Assembly: GCA_038141705.1 (NCBI GenBank)
Contig: JAYQIQ010000004.1
Location: 620,001-684,000, forward strand
Source: Eutrophomonas brisbanensis
GTDB lineage: Bacteria; Pseudomonadota; Gammaproteobacteria; Burkholderiales; Eutrophovitaceae
Direction of reading: 5' to 3'
Length of the DNA stretch: 64,000 nucleotides
The translations under genes and the position numbers were made by a program. The notes beneath the pieces are model-generated. The model did no database searches, was not told the DNA's origin, and saw only the letters and a program-made list of their open reading frames with translations. This document shows positions 36,696-45,930 of the stretch, in pieces. Positions within the stretch are counted from its first letter, which is position 1. Each line of letters begins with the position of its first letter.

Positions 36696-36959
36696 TCAAG
36701 CTTGTTGATTACGCTCATGCATTAAATGCTGGTACTTGAGCAGTAGCTGTTCACGGGACTCCACCCGCTCCTTATCTTGCGGAATACAATCTACCGGGCA
36801 AACCTCTTGACACTGTGGATTATCAAAGTGCCCAACACACTCAGTGCATTTATCCGGATCAATTTCATAAATTTCTAACCCTTGATAAATCGCTTCATTC
36901 GGGCACTCTGGTTCACAAACATCACAATTTATACACTCGTCGGTGATCATCAACGCCAT
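36696..36959 (-). CDS. YfhL family 2[4Fe-4S] ferredoxin
   Basis: Small electron carrier with two clusters: C-x2-C-x2-C-x3-C (CINCDVCEPECP) and a second, longer-spaced set with the insertion CTECVGHFDNPQCQEVCPVDC typical of the Alvin/YfhL type. Length 87 is normal. It is next to coaD, as in many betaproteobacteria. The physiological partner is unknown. Confidence 0.92.
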   Translation of the reverse strand: MALMITDECINCDVCEPECPNEAIYQGLEIYEIDPDKCTECVGHFDNPQCQEVCPVDCIPQDKERVESREQLLLKYQHLMHERNQQA

Positions 36960-36971
36960 GATGTCTCCCCA

Positions 36972-37460
36972 CTAAGAAAGTCGTTTTTGAATGTGCTGTA
37001 GAACAAGCGGATTAACAAATGGGGACACATCGCCGCCTAATAAGGCTATCTCTCGAACCATGGTTCCGGATATAAATGTATATTGCTCGGCGGGAGTGAG
37101 AAAAAGTGTCTCAACGTCTGGGTACAGATTTCGGTTCATACCCGCCAATTGAAACTCATATTCGAAATCTGAAACAGCTCGTAGACCTCGCACTACAATC
37201 TTCGCTTGATTTTGACGGATAAAATCCATTAGCAATCCCGAAAACCCGGCGACAGACACATTACCAAAAGGAGTAACCACCTCCTTCGCAATCTTTACTC
37301 TATCCTCCAAAGAGAACAAAGGATTTTTCGCTTGACTATCGGCCACAGCAACAATCACCTCATCAAAGAGAGAAGCAGCACGACGTACAAGATCCTCGTG
37401 TCCTTTGGTAAAAGGATCAAAAGTGCCTGGGTAAACAGCCCGCTTTATTTCAGTGCTCAT
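36972..37460 (-). CDS. coaD: phosphopantetheine adenylyltransferase CoaD
   Basis: Penultimate step of coenzyme A synthesis. The nucleotidyltransferase motif is YPGTFDPFTKGHEDL and the ISGTMVREIA segment corresponds to the ISSTMVRE signature. ATG at 37460 (MSTEIKRAVYPG) is preferred to a site four codons upstream. About 162 residues. Its start overlaps the end of rsmD by about 11 bases. Confidence 0.95.
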   Translation of the reverse strand: MSTEIKRAVYPGTFDPFTKGHEDLVRRAASLFDEVIVAVADSQAKNPLFSLEDRVKIAKEVVTPFGNVSVAGFSGLLMDFIRQNQAKIVVRGLRAVSDFEYEFQLAGMNRNLYPDVETLFLTPAEQYTFISGTMVREIALLGGDVSPFVNPLVLQHIQKRLS

Positions 37461-38006
37461 TGTTCGACACAAACTCTAATAACATGTAGGTGACCTGTCC
37501 TGCCTTGCCCCGCTTTATCTCAACATAATCCGACGGGATGCCTGGAAGGCCTGAACTTTCTACATAGATTCTACTATTTCTTGAAAGGTGTTTGGGCAAT
37601 TGTTCGAGAGCCATGGTTAGAAGCTCTGTTCGAAATGGCGGATCCAAAAACACTAAATCAAATTTTTTTGGTTCTGGCTCAGGAATGTCTCTGCCGTCTG
37701 CCGAATAAAATGAATATTTTTCGCCGCTAATCGCTGTAAATTGCTTTCCGTCGCTTTTTCAACTCCGAGACTGGAATCCACTAACACGACTTCTTCAGCA
37801 CCTCTAGATGCAGCCTCGAAACCAAGGGCACCGCTTCCGCAAAAGAGATCAAGACAACGAAGACCTTGAAGAGTCTGCCCAAGCCAATTAAACAATGTTT
37901 CTCGCACGCGATCGGGTGTCGGCCTAAGAGCCGTCACGTTCGGGAACGTCAACAATCTTCCCCGCCAGACACCCCCTACTACTCGGACTTTATTTGACCC
38001 TCTCAA
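37450..38006 (-). CDS. rsmD: 16S rRNA (guanine966-N2)-methyltransferase RsmD (one frameshift)
   Basis: Methylates G966 of 16S rRNA. The N-terminal part shows VVGGVWRGRLLTFP, RPTPDRVRETLFNWL and the SAM motif LDLFCGSGALGFEA. The second part begins with the catalytic DPPF motif (VFLDPPFRTELL). They are joined by adding one base in the seven-T run at 37663-37669 (coding strand A-run), giving NQKKFDLVFLDPP. The corrected protein is about 186 residues. It overlaps the M16 gene upstream by four bases. Confidence 0.92.
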
Positions 38007-39343
38007 TTGAGATCACGAGGTTTGGGTCCAACAATTACCTTCACAGCATTCGAGAAATTCACACGCCTTTTCAGCACATCGCGAACTTCATCGAGTGTGA
38101 TTTGTTCCACTCTTTGCTTAAACGTATCGATGGAATCGAGAGGTAAATTGTAAAATCCAACGGTCGAAAAATAATCCAGTAACTCTGCATTACTGTCTAC
38201 ATTCAATGCGAATGCGCCAATAAAATATTTTTTAGCAGCAACGAGCTCCTGTTCTGTTGGACCTTTTTCCACGAATTTATTTGCAATTTCCATGGTGACA
38301 TCTACAGCTTCCCAGACCTGATCTTTTTTGGTCGTAAAAGAAATTACAAATGCCCCCGAGAACTTCAAGGGGCTAAAGTAACTGTAAACCCCATATGTCA
38401 AACCGCGCTTTTCCCTTAATTCGTCATTCAATAATGAAGTCATTCCTCCGCCACCAAGTATTTGATTGGCGAGCGTAAGAGCCAAGTAGTCTGGGTCTCC
38501 TCGCTGTAAGCCTGGGATACCAATGCGCACATGCGCCTGGCTAGCCGGATTCTCGACTACAAATTCTCCACCAGGCAAGCTACTTACCTTCGAAAACTCC
38601 CCAACAATCGAAGCTGTTTGGCTACCAATCGCTAAAGACAGCTTTTCCGATATCTCTTTCGCCCGCGCTTTTGGGATATCGCCTACTATCGTGATCACTG
38701 CAGATTCAGAAAAGAAATGCTGTTTGTAAAATTGCAATAAATCTTCGCGCGTTATCGTAGAAACAGTCTCTCTCGTACCATAAGTAGAATTTCCATACGG
38801 GTGCTCTCCGTAGATCTTAGAGATGAACAATTTTGCGGCAACTGATCCCGGCCTGATTTCCATTTCTCGAATTGAAGTAAGAATACTCTCCCTCTCGCGA
38901 TCTATTGCCGCCTCCGGGAAACTGGGGCCTCCAAGGATTTCACTCAATAATTCGACCGACTCGTCTAATTCCTTTTTGTACGAAAGGCTTCGCATAGTTA
39001 CTCCCGAGCGGTCGAAGTCAAAACTACCTCCAAGTTGTGTCCCAATGGAAGCAAACAGCTCAGAAATTTGGTTCTCATCTTTGGTATCTGTGCCTTTATC
39101 CAAAGTGCCGAGCACCATCCTGGCAACCCCTTGTTTTGCGACTGGATCAAACACAGAGCCAGCTGGAAAATCCACAGAGATATCAACCATAGGTAATACA
39201 TCAGTTTGAACGTAGATGACCTTTGACCCGCCAGTAGTCATCCAGGATTCCTTATCGACAGCACCGAGAACAAGCGTTGACGAGAATAACGCAAGGACAA
39301 TGACACTTCTCACAAAAAGGGGGAGACTTAAGAATTTTTTCAC
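38003..39343 (-). CDS. M16 family peptidase-like protein, inactive-type subunit
   Basis: Signal peptide (VIVLALFSSTLVLGA), then two M16 domains. The first domain lacks the zinc HxxEH motif, where GVARMVLGTLDKGT replaces it; the second has the FxSKxxYG-type RGLTYGVYSYF that binds substrate in such partners. It is next to an M16 protein with an intact HxxEH (39394), forming the usual active/inactive pair in the periplasm. Length 446 is normal. Substrate unknown. Confidence 0.88.
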   Translation of the reverse strand: MKKFLSLPLFVRSVIVLALFSSTLVLGAVDKESWMTTGGSKVIYVQTDVLPMVDISVDFPAGSVFDPVAKQGVARMVLGTLDKGTDTKDENQISELFASIGTQLGGSFDFDRSGVTMRSLSYKKELDESVELLSEILGGPSFPEAAIDRERESILTSIREMEIRPGSVAAKLFISKIYGEHPYGNSTYGTRETVSTITREDLLQFYKQHFFSESAVITIVGDIPKARAKEISEKLSLAIGSQTASIVGEFSKVSSLPGGEFVVENPASQAHVRIGIPGLQRGDPDYLALTLANQILGGGGMTSLLNDELREKRGLTYGVYSYFSPLKFSGAFVISFTTKKDQVWEAVDVTMEIANKFVEKGPTEQELVAAKKYFIGAFALNVDSNAELLDYFSTVGFYNLPLDSIDTFKQRVEQITLDEVRDVLKRRVNFSNAVKVIVGPKPRDLN

Positions 39344-39393
39344 GGTTAGCTTCTATAGTTTTTGAAATTTAGGCTTCAGGATTAGCTCGGTAC

Positions 39394-40776
39394 CTATTGG
39401 GGTAGCAAAACCCCTACGGTCATGTTGTCTTCGTTGAGATATTTAATCGCGACCTGCTTAACTTGATCCGGAGTTATTTCCTTCAATTTTTCGTTGATCG
39501 TCGCACTCGCAGTTTCCGGCAACCCCACCGACCACATTCGGCCGATCCTGGACGCTTGACCTAAGACCGAATCTTCCGAATAGACTTGGCCTGCGATTAC
39601 TTGGGCCTTGACCCGATCAAGCTCATCATTCGTCACACCTTCGCTTTGAATAGCCATAAGCTCTTCTCTCCAAGCCCGCTCCAACGTCTCTAATGACGCA
39701 TTTGGGCTCGGGGAAAATCCTACGTAAAACCCTCCGGGGCCTCGCTTGAGACCATCATAGCTAGCACTGACCGAAACAGCGATACGTTTCTCATTAACTA
39801 AAGAACGAGGGAGCCTCGCCGCGCTGTACCCATCTAATACTCCGGCCAAAAGATAGAGAGCATAGGGCTCCCAATCAGTGACATGGTTCTCTAACCGTGG
39901 AACCCGATAGCCAACAGACTGAGTAGGAATTGTCGTCGATCCCTTGACAGTAACCCTTTTTTCCCCCAAAGCTCGTGGCTCCGATTGGTATCGCCGAGTC
40001 GGGATCTTTTTTGATGCTATGGCCCCAAAATATTTGGAAGCCAGCCGTATAACCTCGGCGGGGTCAACGTCACCCGATACCACTAAGGCCGCATTGCTCG
40101 GGGAGTACCAGTCTTGATACCACGCCACCGCATCGTCAACAGTTAGATTTTCAAGATCATTCATCCATCCAATAATCGGGTTTCGATAGGGGTGAGCCAC
40201 ATACATTACGGCACTCATCCGTTCCATCATCAGCGCGCTAGGGTTATCGTCAACTCTCTGGCGGCGCTCCTCCATGACGACCTTCACTTCAGTTTCGAAG
40301 TCCTCCTCAGTGATAATCAAGTTACTCATTCTGTCTGCCTCGAGCCGAATCGCCATTTCTAGCTCATCGCTATGGAGCTCCTCAAAATATCCCGTGTAAT
40401 CTGACGATGTAAACGCGTTAGAGCGACCGCCAACCGATGCGATCTTTTTTGCAAACTCTCCCTTAGGGATAGTTTTTGTTCCCTGAAACATCATGTGTTC
40501 AAGCACATGCGCGACACCAGTTTTCCCCGTTACCTCATCGATACTTCCGGCCCGGTACCAGACCATCACCGCAGCGACGGGTGCGCGACGGTCAACCTTC
40601 ACCAGGATTTCAAGGCCATTCTCTAACTTGGTCGAAGTAATTTGTTCCGCTTGGATAACCCCCACCGAGAATAATTGACCAAAGAGCCACAGATATCCTA
40701 GTGAATAAAACCAAAACTGGATCAGGTTGGAGCGGCTGATTGAACGAGGAATCATAAAAACACTACTACCTTTCAT
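39394..40776 (-). CDS. M16 family zinc metalloprotease, active subunit
   Basis: The zinc-binding motif HVLEHMMF has H90, E93 and H94, with the downstream Glu expected in EELHSDELEMAIRLEADRM. An N-terminal membrane/signal region is present. The protein is 460 residues, the normal size of PqqL/mitochondrial-processing-peptidase-like enzymes. It is upstream of the inactive partner on the same strand, and divergent from ftsY by 95 bases. A role in periplasmic peptide turnover is inferred. Confidence 0.9.
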   Translation of the reverse strand: MKGSSVFMIPRSISRSNLIQFWFYSLGYLWLFGQLFSVGVIQAEQITSTKLENGLEILVKVDRRAPVAAVMVWYRAGSIDEVTGKTGVAHVLEHMMFQGTKTIPKGEFAKKIASVGGRSNAFTSSDYTGYFEELHSDELEMAIRLEADRMSNLIITEEDFETEVKVVMEERRQRVDDNPSALMMERMSAVMYVAHPYRNPIIGWMNDLENLTVDDAVAWYQDWYSPSNAALVVSGDVDPAEVIRLASKYFGAIASKKIPTRRYQSEPRALGEKRVTVKGSTTIPTQSVGYRVPRLENHVTDWEPYALYLLAGVLDGYSAARLPRSLVNEKRIAVSVSASYDGLKRGPGGFYVGFSPSPNASLETLERAWREELMAIQSEGVTNDELDRVKAQVIAGQVYSEDSVLGQASRIGRMWSVGLPETASATINEKLKEITPDQVKQVAIKYLNEDNMTVGVLLPQ

Positions 40777-40871
40777 TACTAAAGCACCCTCAAGTGCACC
40801 CGAAGCGACCAGCGAGGGTACAATATGTTACCCAAAGGTTTCTTCAGATTTGTTATCTAAGCGCGAGCTTT

Positions 40872-41849
40872 ATGTTTAGTTTCTTAAAATCATCCAAAGT
40901 TTCAACACAAACCGAAAACGATCAGAAAGGATCGCATAGGGGGCTAGCAACCCGCTGGAGAGATAGCCTGGCTGCCTCTCGAGCAAAGTTCGGAACCCGC
41001 CTAAATACGCTATTTTCGTCAGCTCCCAATAATCAGGACGATTTACTTGAAGAGATAGAAACAATCTTACTTTCAAGTGACGTGGGAGTAGCTGCGACCG
41101 AACGAATAATGGCCCATACGAAACAAACCATTAAACAAAAGAAGATATCTAATAACGATGAAATAAAAGAAATTATCAAAAGCGTGATGCTTGAACTTCT
41201 CCTCCCAATGGAGGCACAGCAGCTCAATTTTTCCGAAAAACCAGCGGTCGTTCTCGTCGCAGGTGTAAATGGCGCTGGGAAAACAACAACGATTGGCAAA
41301 CTCGCAGCCCACTTGGTGGCGGAAGGTAAAAGGGTTTTCTTGGCAGCGGGAGATACGTTTAGAGCTGCGGCGGAGGATCAGTTAAAAGTTTGGGGCGAGC
41401 GTAGCAACATCGTCGTCATTTCGCAGGAAAAAGGAGACTCGTCCGCCGTTATCTATGATGCAATTCAATCTGGCCTATCGAAAGATGCGGATGTTGTCAT
41501 CGCAGACACCGCTGGCAGACTCGCGACTCAAAAACATCTGATGGAGGAACTAAAAAAAGTCAAGCGCGTAATGGGAAAGGCGATGATTTCAGCTCCACAT
41601 GAGGTACTCTTGGTAGTTGACGCAAACACGGGTCAAAACGCGATTGATCAGGTTAAATCCTTCGACGAGGCTCTAGGAATCACTGGGATCATATTAACCA
41701 AACTTGATGGCTCAGCTAAGGGTGGGGCAGTTTTTGGAATAGCGCAATACAAGCCAATTCCCCTATTGTTCGTTGGACTTGGCGAGAAAATTGATGACCT
41801 CAAGCCATTTGATGCGCTAGAGTTTGTAAATGCTATTTTCGATAGCTAA
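40872..41849 (+). CDS. ftsY: signal recognition particle receptor FtsY
   Basis: GTPase that docks the SRP-ribosome complex at the membrane. ATG at 40872 (MFSFLKSS) is preferred; the longer frame starting at 40794 begins in upstream sequence. The NG domain has VAGVNGAGKTTTIGKLA (G1), DTAGRLATQKHL (G3) and TKLDGSAKGGAVFG (G4). The acidic A domain is short (fewer than 60 residues). About 325 residues. It precedes ftsE and ftsX, the canonical ftsYEX order. Confidence 0.94.
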   Translation: MFSFLKSSKVSTQTENDQKGSHRGLATRWRDSLAASRAKFGTRLNTLFSSAPNNQDDLLEEIETILLSSDVGVAATERIMAHTKQTIKQKKISNNDEIKEIIKSVMLELLLPMEAQQLNFSEKPAVVLVAGVNGAGKTTTIGKLAAHLVAEGKRVFLAAGDTFRAAAEDQLKVWGERSNIVVISQEKGDSSAVIYDAIQSGLSKDADVVIADTAGRLATQKHLMEELKKVKRVMGKAMISAPHEVLLVVDANTGQNAIDQVKSFDEALGITGIILTKLDGSAKGGAVFGIAQYKPIPLLFVGLGEKIDDLKPFDALEFVNAIFDS

Positions 41850-41863
41850 TAGTCAATCCGAAT

Positions 41864-42517
41864 ATGATCAAGACAGAAAAGCTTTCAAAACGTTTCCCTG
41901 GTGGATTTCAGGCGCTTAAAAATATATCTCTCTCGATAGACCCAGGCGAAATGGTTTTTGTCACCGGTCACTCCGGGGCTGGAAAGTCAACACTCTTGAA
42001 ATTGATTGGTGGGCTCGAATCCCCAACTAGCGGCACGGTCGAAATAAATGGGCAAGACATAACAAAACTTAGTCAGAGCGCGATACCTTTCTTACGAAGA
42101 AATTTTGGATTTGTGTTCCAAGATCTGAAGTTACTTTTTGATCGATCTGTATTTGATAATGTTGCGCTGCCTTTGATCATATCTGGTCTTCCTCGATCTG
42201 AAATAGCGAAACGCGTACGTGCGGCACTCGACAAAGTTGGTCTTCTACAACGAGAGAAGGTTAACCCGGTATCTCTTTCAGGTGGAGAACAGCAGCGGTT
42301 ATGTATCGCTAGAGCAGTGGTTAACAAACCAGCGATTCTTTTGGCGGACGAGCCGACGGGAAATTTAGATCCCGCTTATGCTGCGGATATCGTGACAATG
42401 TTCAAGGCCTTTAATCGTGTTGGAGTAACTGTAATAATCGCGACGCACGATCCAGCCATGATTGAAGGTTTGGGGGCTCGAACAATCTCGATTGAAGCCG
42501 GAGAAATGACGTTATGA
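41864..42517 (+). CDS. ftsE: cell division ATP-binding protein FtsE
   Basis: ATPase of FtsEX. Walker A GHSGAGKSTLLK, signature LSGGEQQRLC and Walker B ILLADEPTG are intact. Length 217 is normal. Its stop overlaps the ftsX start by four bases. FtsEX recruits and activates EnvC, encoded at 58258 in this window. Confidence 0.95.
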   Translation: MIKTEKLSKRFPGGFQALKNISLSIDPGEMVFVTGHSGAGKSTLLKLIGGLESPTSGTVEINGQDITKLSQSAIPFLRRNFGFVFQDLKLLFDRSVFDNVALPLIISGLPRSEIAKRVRAALDKVGLLQREKVNPVSLSGGEQQRLCIARAVVNKPAILLADEPTGNLDPAYAADIVTMFKAFNRVGVTVIIATHDPAMIEGLGARTISIEAGEMTL

Positions 42518-43407
42518 ACTGGTTCTTTCTCCGGCTTGACGCACTAAGAGATAGTCTCAAAAGGCTTTTGTTACGACCAGTCGTAACAATTAGCAATATC
42601 GTTGGACTCGGAATCTCTATCGCAATCCCTGCGGGCCTTTTCCTGCTCTTCGCTAGCGCGGATAACCTATCCAGAGACATCAGCGAAAGTACGCAGATGA
42701 ACGTATTTTTAGACTTGGGAGTAAATGACGAACAAGTCAGCAAAATAAAACAGCGCCTGTCGCTAAATTACGTCAAAGAGGTTAAGTTAATTGATCGCGA
42801 TGATGCTCTGAAATCTTTACGAGAAAATAATGAGATCGCGGCCGTACTCGACAACATTGATAATAATCCCCTGCCCCATACACTCGTAGTCACTGTTAAG
42901 GAAGGAAAGTTAGTGGAGCTGGAGGCACTGGGCAAAGAAGCAAAAACTTGGGAGGGCGTAGATCAAATTGCATTCGACTCTGATTGGGCGAGAAGACTGC
43001 AATCGTTTATTGACCTTGGAAAAGTTGTAGCACTTTGCTTCGGAGCGCTGTTTGCGGTGGGCATCATTGCCAATACTTATAACCTCATTCGGCTCCAAGT
43101 CCTTAATCGGAGGGAAGAGATAGAAGTCGCAAAACTCGTCGGGGCTACTAATAGTTTCATTCGGAGACCTTTCCTTTACTTCGGCGCACTCCAAGGACTC
43201 TTTGGGGGACTGCTCGCGGCGGTGATTATTGAAATAGGATCGAGATACTCAGTATCCACGCTAAATGAGCTTTTCAGTCAAGCCGGGATCACGTTCCAGA
43301 GGCTCACTATTCAGGAGCTCGGAGTACTTATCATAATTAGTGCTCTGCTGGGGATAATTGGCGCTTGGTTTGCAACTAACCGCCATATAGCGATATATAA
43401 CAAATAA
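42514..43407 (+). CDS. ftsX: cell division protein FtsX
   Basis: Permease-like partner of FtsE that controls peptidoglycan hydrolase activators. Four membrane segments are visible (first IVGLGISIAIPAGLFLLFAS; last near residues 265-290), with a periplasmic domain between the first two (about 55-165) and the motif REEIEVAKLVGATNSFIRRPFLY (quoted in part). Length 297 is normal. It is followed by rpoH, as in many proteobacteria. Confidence 0.94.
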   Translation: MNWFFLRLDALRDSLKRLLLRPVVTISNIVGLGISIAIPAGLFLLFASADNLSRDISESTQMNVFLDLGVNDEQVSKIKQRLSLNYVKEVKLIDRDDALKSLRENNEIAAVLDNIDNNPLPHTLVVTVKEGKLVELEALGKEAKTWEGVDQIAFDSDWARRLQSFIDLGKVVALCFGALFAVGIIANTYNLIRLQVLNRREEIEVAKLVGATNSFIRRPFLYFGALQGLFGGLLAAVIIEIGSRYSVSTLNELFSQAGITFQRLTIQELGVLIIISALLGIIGAWFATNRHIAIYNK

Positions 43408-43411
43408 AAAC

Positions 43412-43439
43412 AAAAGGTTAATCAAAAAATAAACCTTTT
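43412..43439. terminator. weak hairpin after ftsX
   Basis: AAAAGGTT at 43412-43419 and AACCTTTT at 43432-43439 form an 8-base stem over a 12-base A-rich loop, directly behind the ftsX stop and before the rpoH promoter region. The stem is AT-rich, so termination may be partial. Confidence 0.4.
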
Positions 43440-43445
43440 CGCGTT

Positions 43446-43472
43446 CTGGCACTCAAACTATAAGAGTGCTAA
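43446..43472 (+). promoter_or_regulatory. CIRCE element (HrcA operator) upstream of rpoH
   Basis: The sequence CTGGCACTC-N9-GAGTGCTAA matches the CIRCE consensus TTAGCACTC-N9-GAGTGCTAA at 16 of 18 positions, with the exact 9-base spacer. CIRCE is the binding site of the heat-shock repressor HrcA. It overlaps a TAAAAT -10-like box at 43470-43475 and ends 23 bases before the rpoH ATG, an ideal place for repression. Confidence 0.85.
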
Positions 43473-43495
43473 AATAAGCGTCAAGGAGATTCACT

Positions 43496-44347
43496 ATGAG
43501 CCACGCATTAACCACAACTGGCTTGCCACCAATTGCAAGTCTAGAGCTCTACATTCAGGCCGTTAACAAAATCCCCATGTTGACGCATGAAACTGAGAAA
43601 GAGCTAGCGAAGAAATTGAAGGATCAAAATGACCTAGATTCGGCGCGCGCTTTAGTTATGTCGCACCTTCGCTTGGTTGTATCTATTGCGCGCGGATATA
43701 ACGGTTATGGTCTTCAATTTTCGGACCTTATCCAAGAAGGTAACGTAGGCCTAATGAAAGCGGTGAAACGCTTCGATTACGAAAAAGGGGTTCGACTGGT
43801 CTCATTTGCGATGCATTGGATACGCGCTGAAATCCACGAGTTCGTTCTCAAGAACTGGCGGATTGTGAGAATCGCTACAACTAAGGCTCAAAGAAAACTC
43901 TTCTTCAACCTTAGAAGCATGCGCTCAGGACTCGATTCATTAGACGATAAGGAAATCAAACATATCGCGCGTCAGTTAGACGTGAAAACGGAAGAAGTTC
44001 GCGAAATGGAAATGCGTCTTAGCGGGCAGGACATTAATTTAGAAAACGATGCAAATGATGATGAAGGCTTTTCACCTATCTCTTTTTTACCAAGTCCAAA
44101 TGCGGACCCAAGTAGGTTACTTGAGAAAAGTCAGCTTCAAGAAAGAAAACAGGCTGGCCTATTGTCCGCGATAGAAGCGTTGGATGACCGCAGTCGAGAC
44201 ATTATTCAATCACGATGGTTAAAAGAAAACGATCAAGCAACTCTCCACGAGCTAGCTGATAAATACGAAATTTCGGCGGAAAGAGTGAGACAGATCGAAG
44301 TACAAGCAATGAAAAAAATGCGTAACTCGATTGAGGCAAATAATTAA
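43496..44347 (+). CDS. rpoH: RNA polymerase heat-shock sigma factor RpoH (sigma-32)
   Basis: Directs transcription of heat-shock genes. Region 2 shows FSDLIQEGNVGLMKAVKRFD. The RpoH box QRKLFFNLR lies near residue 140, which distinguishes it from RpoD/RpoS. Region 4 HTH is LHELADKYEISAERVRQIEV. Length 283 is normal. An AAGGAG site lies seven bases upstream of the ATG, and a CIRCE operator covers the promoter region, so HrcA control in addition to any post-transcriptional control is likely. It follows ftsYEX. Confidence 0.95.
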   Translation: MSHALTTTGLPPIASLELYIQAVNKIPMLTHETEKELAKKLKDQNDLDSARALVMSHLRLVVSIARGYNGYGLQFSDLIQEGNVGLMKAVKRFDYEKGVRLVSFAMHWIRAEIHEFVLKNWRIVRIATTKAQRKLFFNLRSMRSGLDSLDDKEIKHIARQLDVKTEEVREMEMRLSGQDINLENDANDDEGFSPISFLPSPNADPSRLLEKSQLQERKQAGLLSAIEALDDRSRDIIQSRWLKENDQATLHELADKYEISAERVRQIEVQAMKKMRNSIEANN

Positions 44348-44397
44348 AGCGATTTAATTACCAGTATTCGCTCGAAGAATGCTCGGCCTCATAGAGG

Positions 44398-45006
44398 TTA
44401 CTCACCCAATAAAATCTGCAAATCTTCAAGAGTCTCTTCAGCGGACTTTCCGTAAGGGATAAACAACCGAATCCTACCAAGCTTGTCAAAGACAAACGTT
44501 CCCGTTGAGTGGTCGACCGAATATCGGTCAGGTTTTGATGTTTCTACCCGCTGAAAAATCACTTTAAACTCTTTAGCAACAGTAGAAACATCGTCTATTG
44601 ATCCAGTAAGGCCTAGAAATTTCGGGTCAAAAGCTTTGAGGTAAGCCTCAAGTTTAGGAGGAGTATCCCTCTCCGGATCTAGCGTAACAAATACAAATTG
44701 AATCTCATCAGCAGATTCCCCTAGTTTCTGGGAAATAGATCTAAATTCAGAGAGCGTAGTGGGACAAAAATCTGGACAGTGCGTATAACCAAAAAAGACA
44801 ACGACAACCTTACCTCGAAAATCCGCTAACGTTCGCAGCCGCCCTTTTTGATCCAGCAGAGAGAAATCTCGAGCAAAATTTGCCCCTGTGATGTCTGTGG
44901 AATTAAAACGCTGAGGAGGCTCGGTTTTTTCACAGCCCAAGATTAGAGTTACGAGAACTAAGAATACCGCGACTTTACTTAGGCATCGAGAATAATTAGC
45001 AGCCAT
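44398..45006 (-). CDS. SCO1/SenC family copper chaperone
   Basis: Membrane-anchored thioredoxin-fold protein that helps build the CuA site of cytochrome oxidase. The copper-binding CPDFCP motif is in GYTHCPDFCPTTL, with the conserved His in YSVDHSTGTFVF. The lipobox LVTLILGCEK suggests a lipoprotein anchor. ATG at 45006 overlaps the cyoE stop (TAATG), so the longer frame to 45114 is rejected. About 202 residues. Confidence 0.92.
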   Translation of the reverse strand: MAANYSRCLSKVAVFLVLVTLILGCEKTEPPQRFNSTDITGANFARDFSLLDQKGRLRTLADFRGKVVVVFFGYTHCPDFCPTTLSEFRSISQKLGESADEIQFVFVTLDPERDTPPKLEAYLKAFDPKFLGLTGSIDDVSTVAKEFKVIFQRVETSKPDRYSVDHSTGTFVFDKLGRIRLFIPYGKSAEETLEDLQILLGE

Positions 45007-45899
45007 TACAGCAGCCAGTAGTGGTCTATCAGGAGGGCAAGAAAAATCAACGATAAATAAAGTATCGAATACCGAAACGTAGTCTGAGCAAGTTGATCGC
45101 TGTATGACTTCCAAATCTTATAAGAGTAACGAAGGAACACCCCCCCAAGAATCAGGGAAGCCAGACCATAAAACCACCCACTCATTCGGACGACAAAAGG
45201 CAAAAGCGAGACAACGACCATGATAACCGTATACAAAAAGACATGAAGCCGCGTAAATGCGTCGCCATGTGTCACCGGTAGCATAGGCACGTCAGCCTTC
45301 GCGTACTCATCCTTCCTATACAAAGCAAGTGCCCAAAAATGTGGCGGGGTCCACGCAAAAATAATGAGGAATAGCAGTAGTGGTTCATACGTAACCTCTC
45401 CGGTAACTGCAGCCCAACCTAAAACGGGTGGCATAGCACCCGAGGCTCCACCGATAACAATATTCTGCGGCGTAAGAGGTTTTAATATAACGGTGTACAC
45501 GATGGCATAACCGAGAAAAGTCCCAAGCGTCAGCCACATTGTCAATGGGTTCACAAAAACGAATAATAAGTAAAGACCAAGCCCTCCAACGACAACCGAA
45601 ACCAAGAGTGTCTCAGTAACAGTCACCGTTCCGAGTGGAAGCGGTCGCGCGCGCGTTCGCGCCATAACCGCATCTATTTTTTGCTCTACAAGGCAGTTCA
45701 CTGCAGCGGCCGCACCAGCTACTAGCCAAATCCCAATCGAACCGATAAAGATCACATCTAAGGGCGCAAGAGTATGCTGCGCTAATAGCATGCCGATCAA
45801 AGCAGTGAATACAATTAACATGACGACCCGAGGCTTAGTAAGCCTTACATATTGGTCTAGTTTTTGAAGAAGAGATCCGCTTTTAATGGAGTGTTCCAT
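45006..45899 (-). CDS. cyoE: protoheme IX farnesyltransferase (heme O synthase)
   Basis: Adds the farnesyl chain to heme b, giving heme O. The prenyltransferase Asp-rich motif and its surroundings (NCLVEQKIDAVMARTRARPLP) and the second motif (WTPPHFWALALYRKDEYAKADVP, in part) are intact, with about eight to nine membrane segments. Length 297 is normal. The gene that converts heme O to heme A (ctaA) would usually lie just upstream but is not in this window. Confidence 0.95.
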   Translation of the reverse strand: MEHSIKSGSLLQKLDQYVRLTKPRVVMLIVFTALIGMLLAQHTLAPLDVIFIGSIGIWLVAGAAAAVNCLVEQKIDAVMARTRARPLPLGTVTVTETLLVSVVVGGLGLYLLFVFVNPLTMWLTLGTFLGYAIVYTVILKPLTPQNIVIGGASGAMPPVLGWAAVTGEVTYEPLLLFLIIFAWTPPHFWALALYRKDEYAKADVPMLPVTHGDAFTRLHVFLYTVIMVVVSLLPFVVRMSGWFYGLASLILGGVFLRYSYKIWKSYSDQLAQTTFRYSILYLSLIFLALLIDHYWLL

Positions 45900-45930
45900 A
45901 CCCTTAGTCTAGCATTTAAAGACCGTCTGA

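Noticed and set aside
43447..43465. Sigma-54 promoter upstream of rpoH (TGGCAC)
   Set aside because: The -24-like TGGCAC is part of the CIRCE left arm and no TTGC element lies at the required distance.
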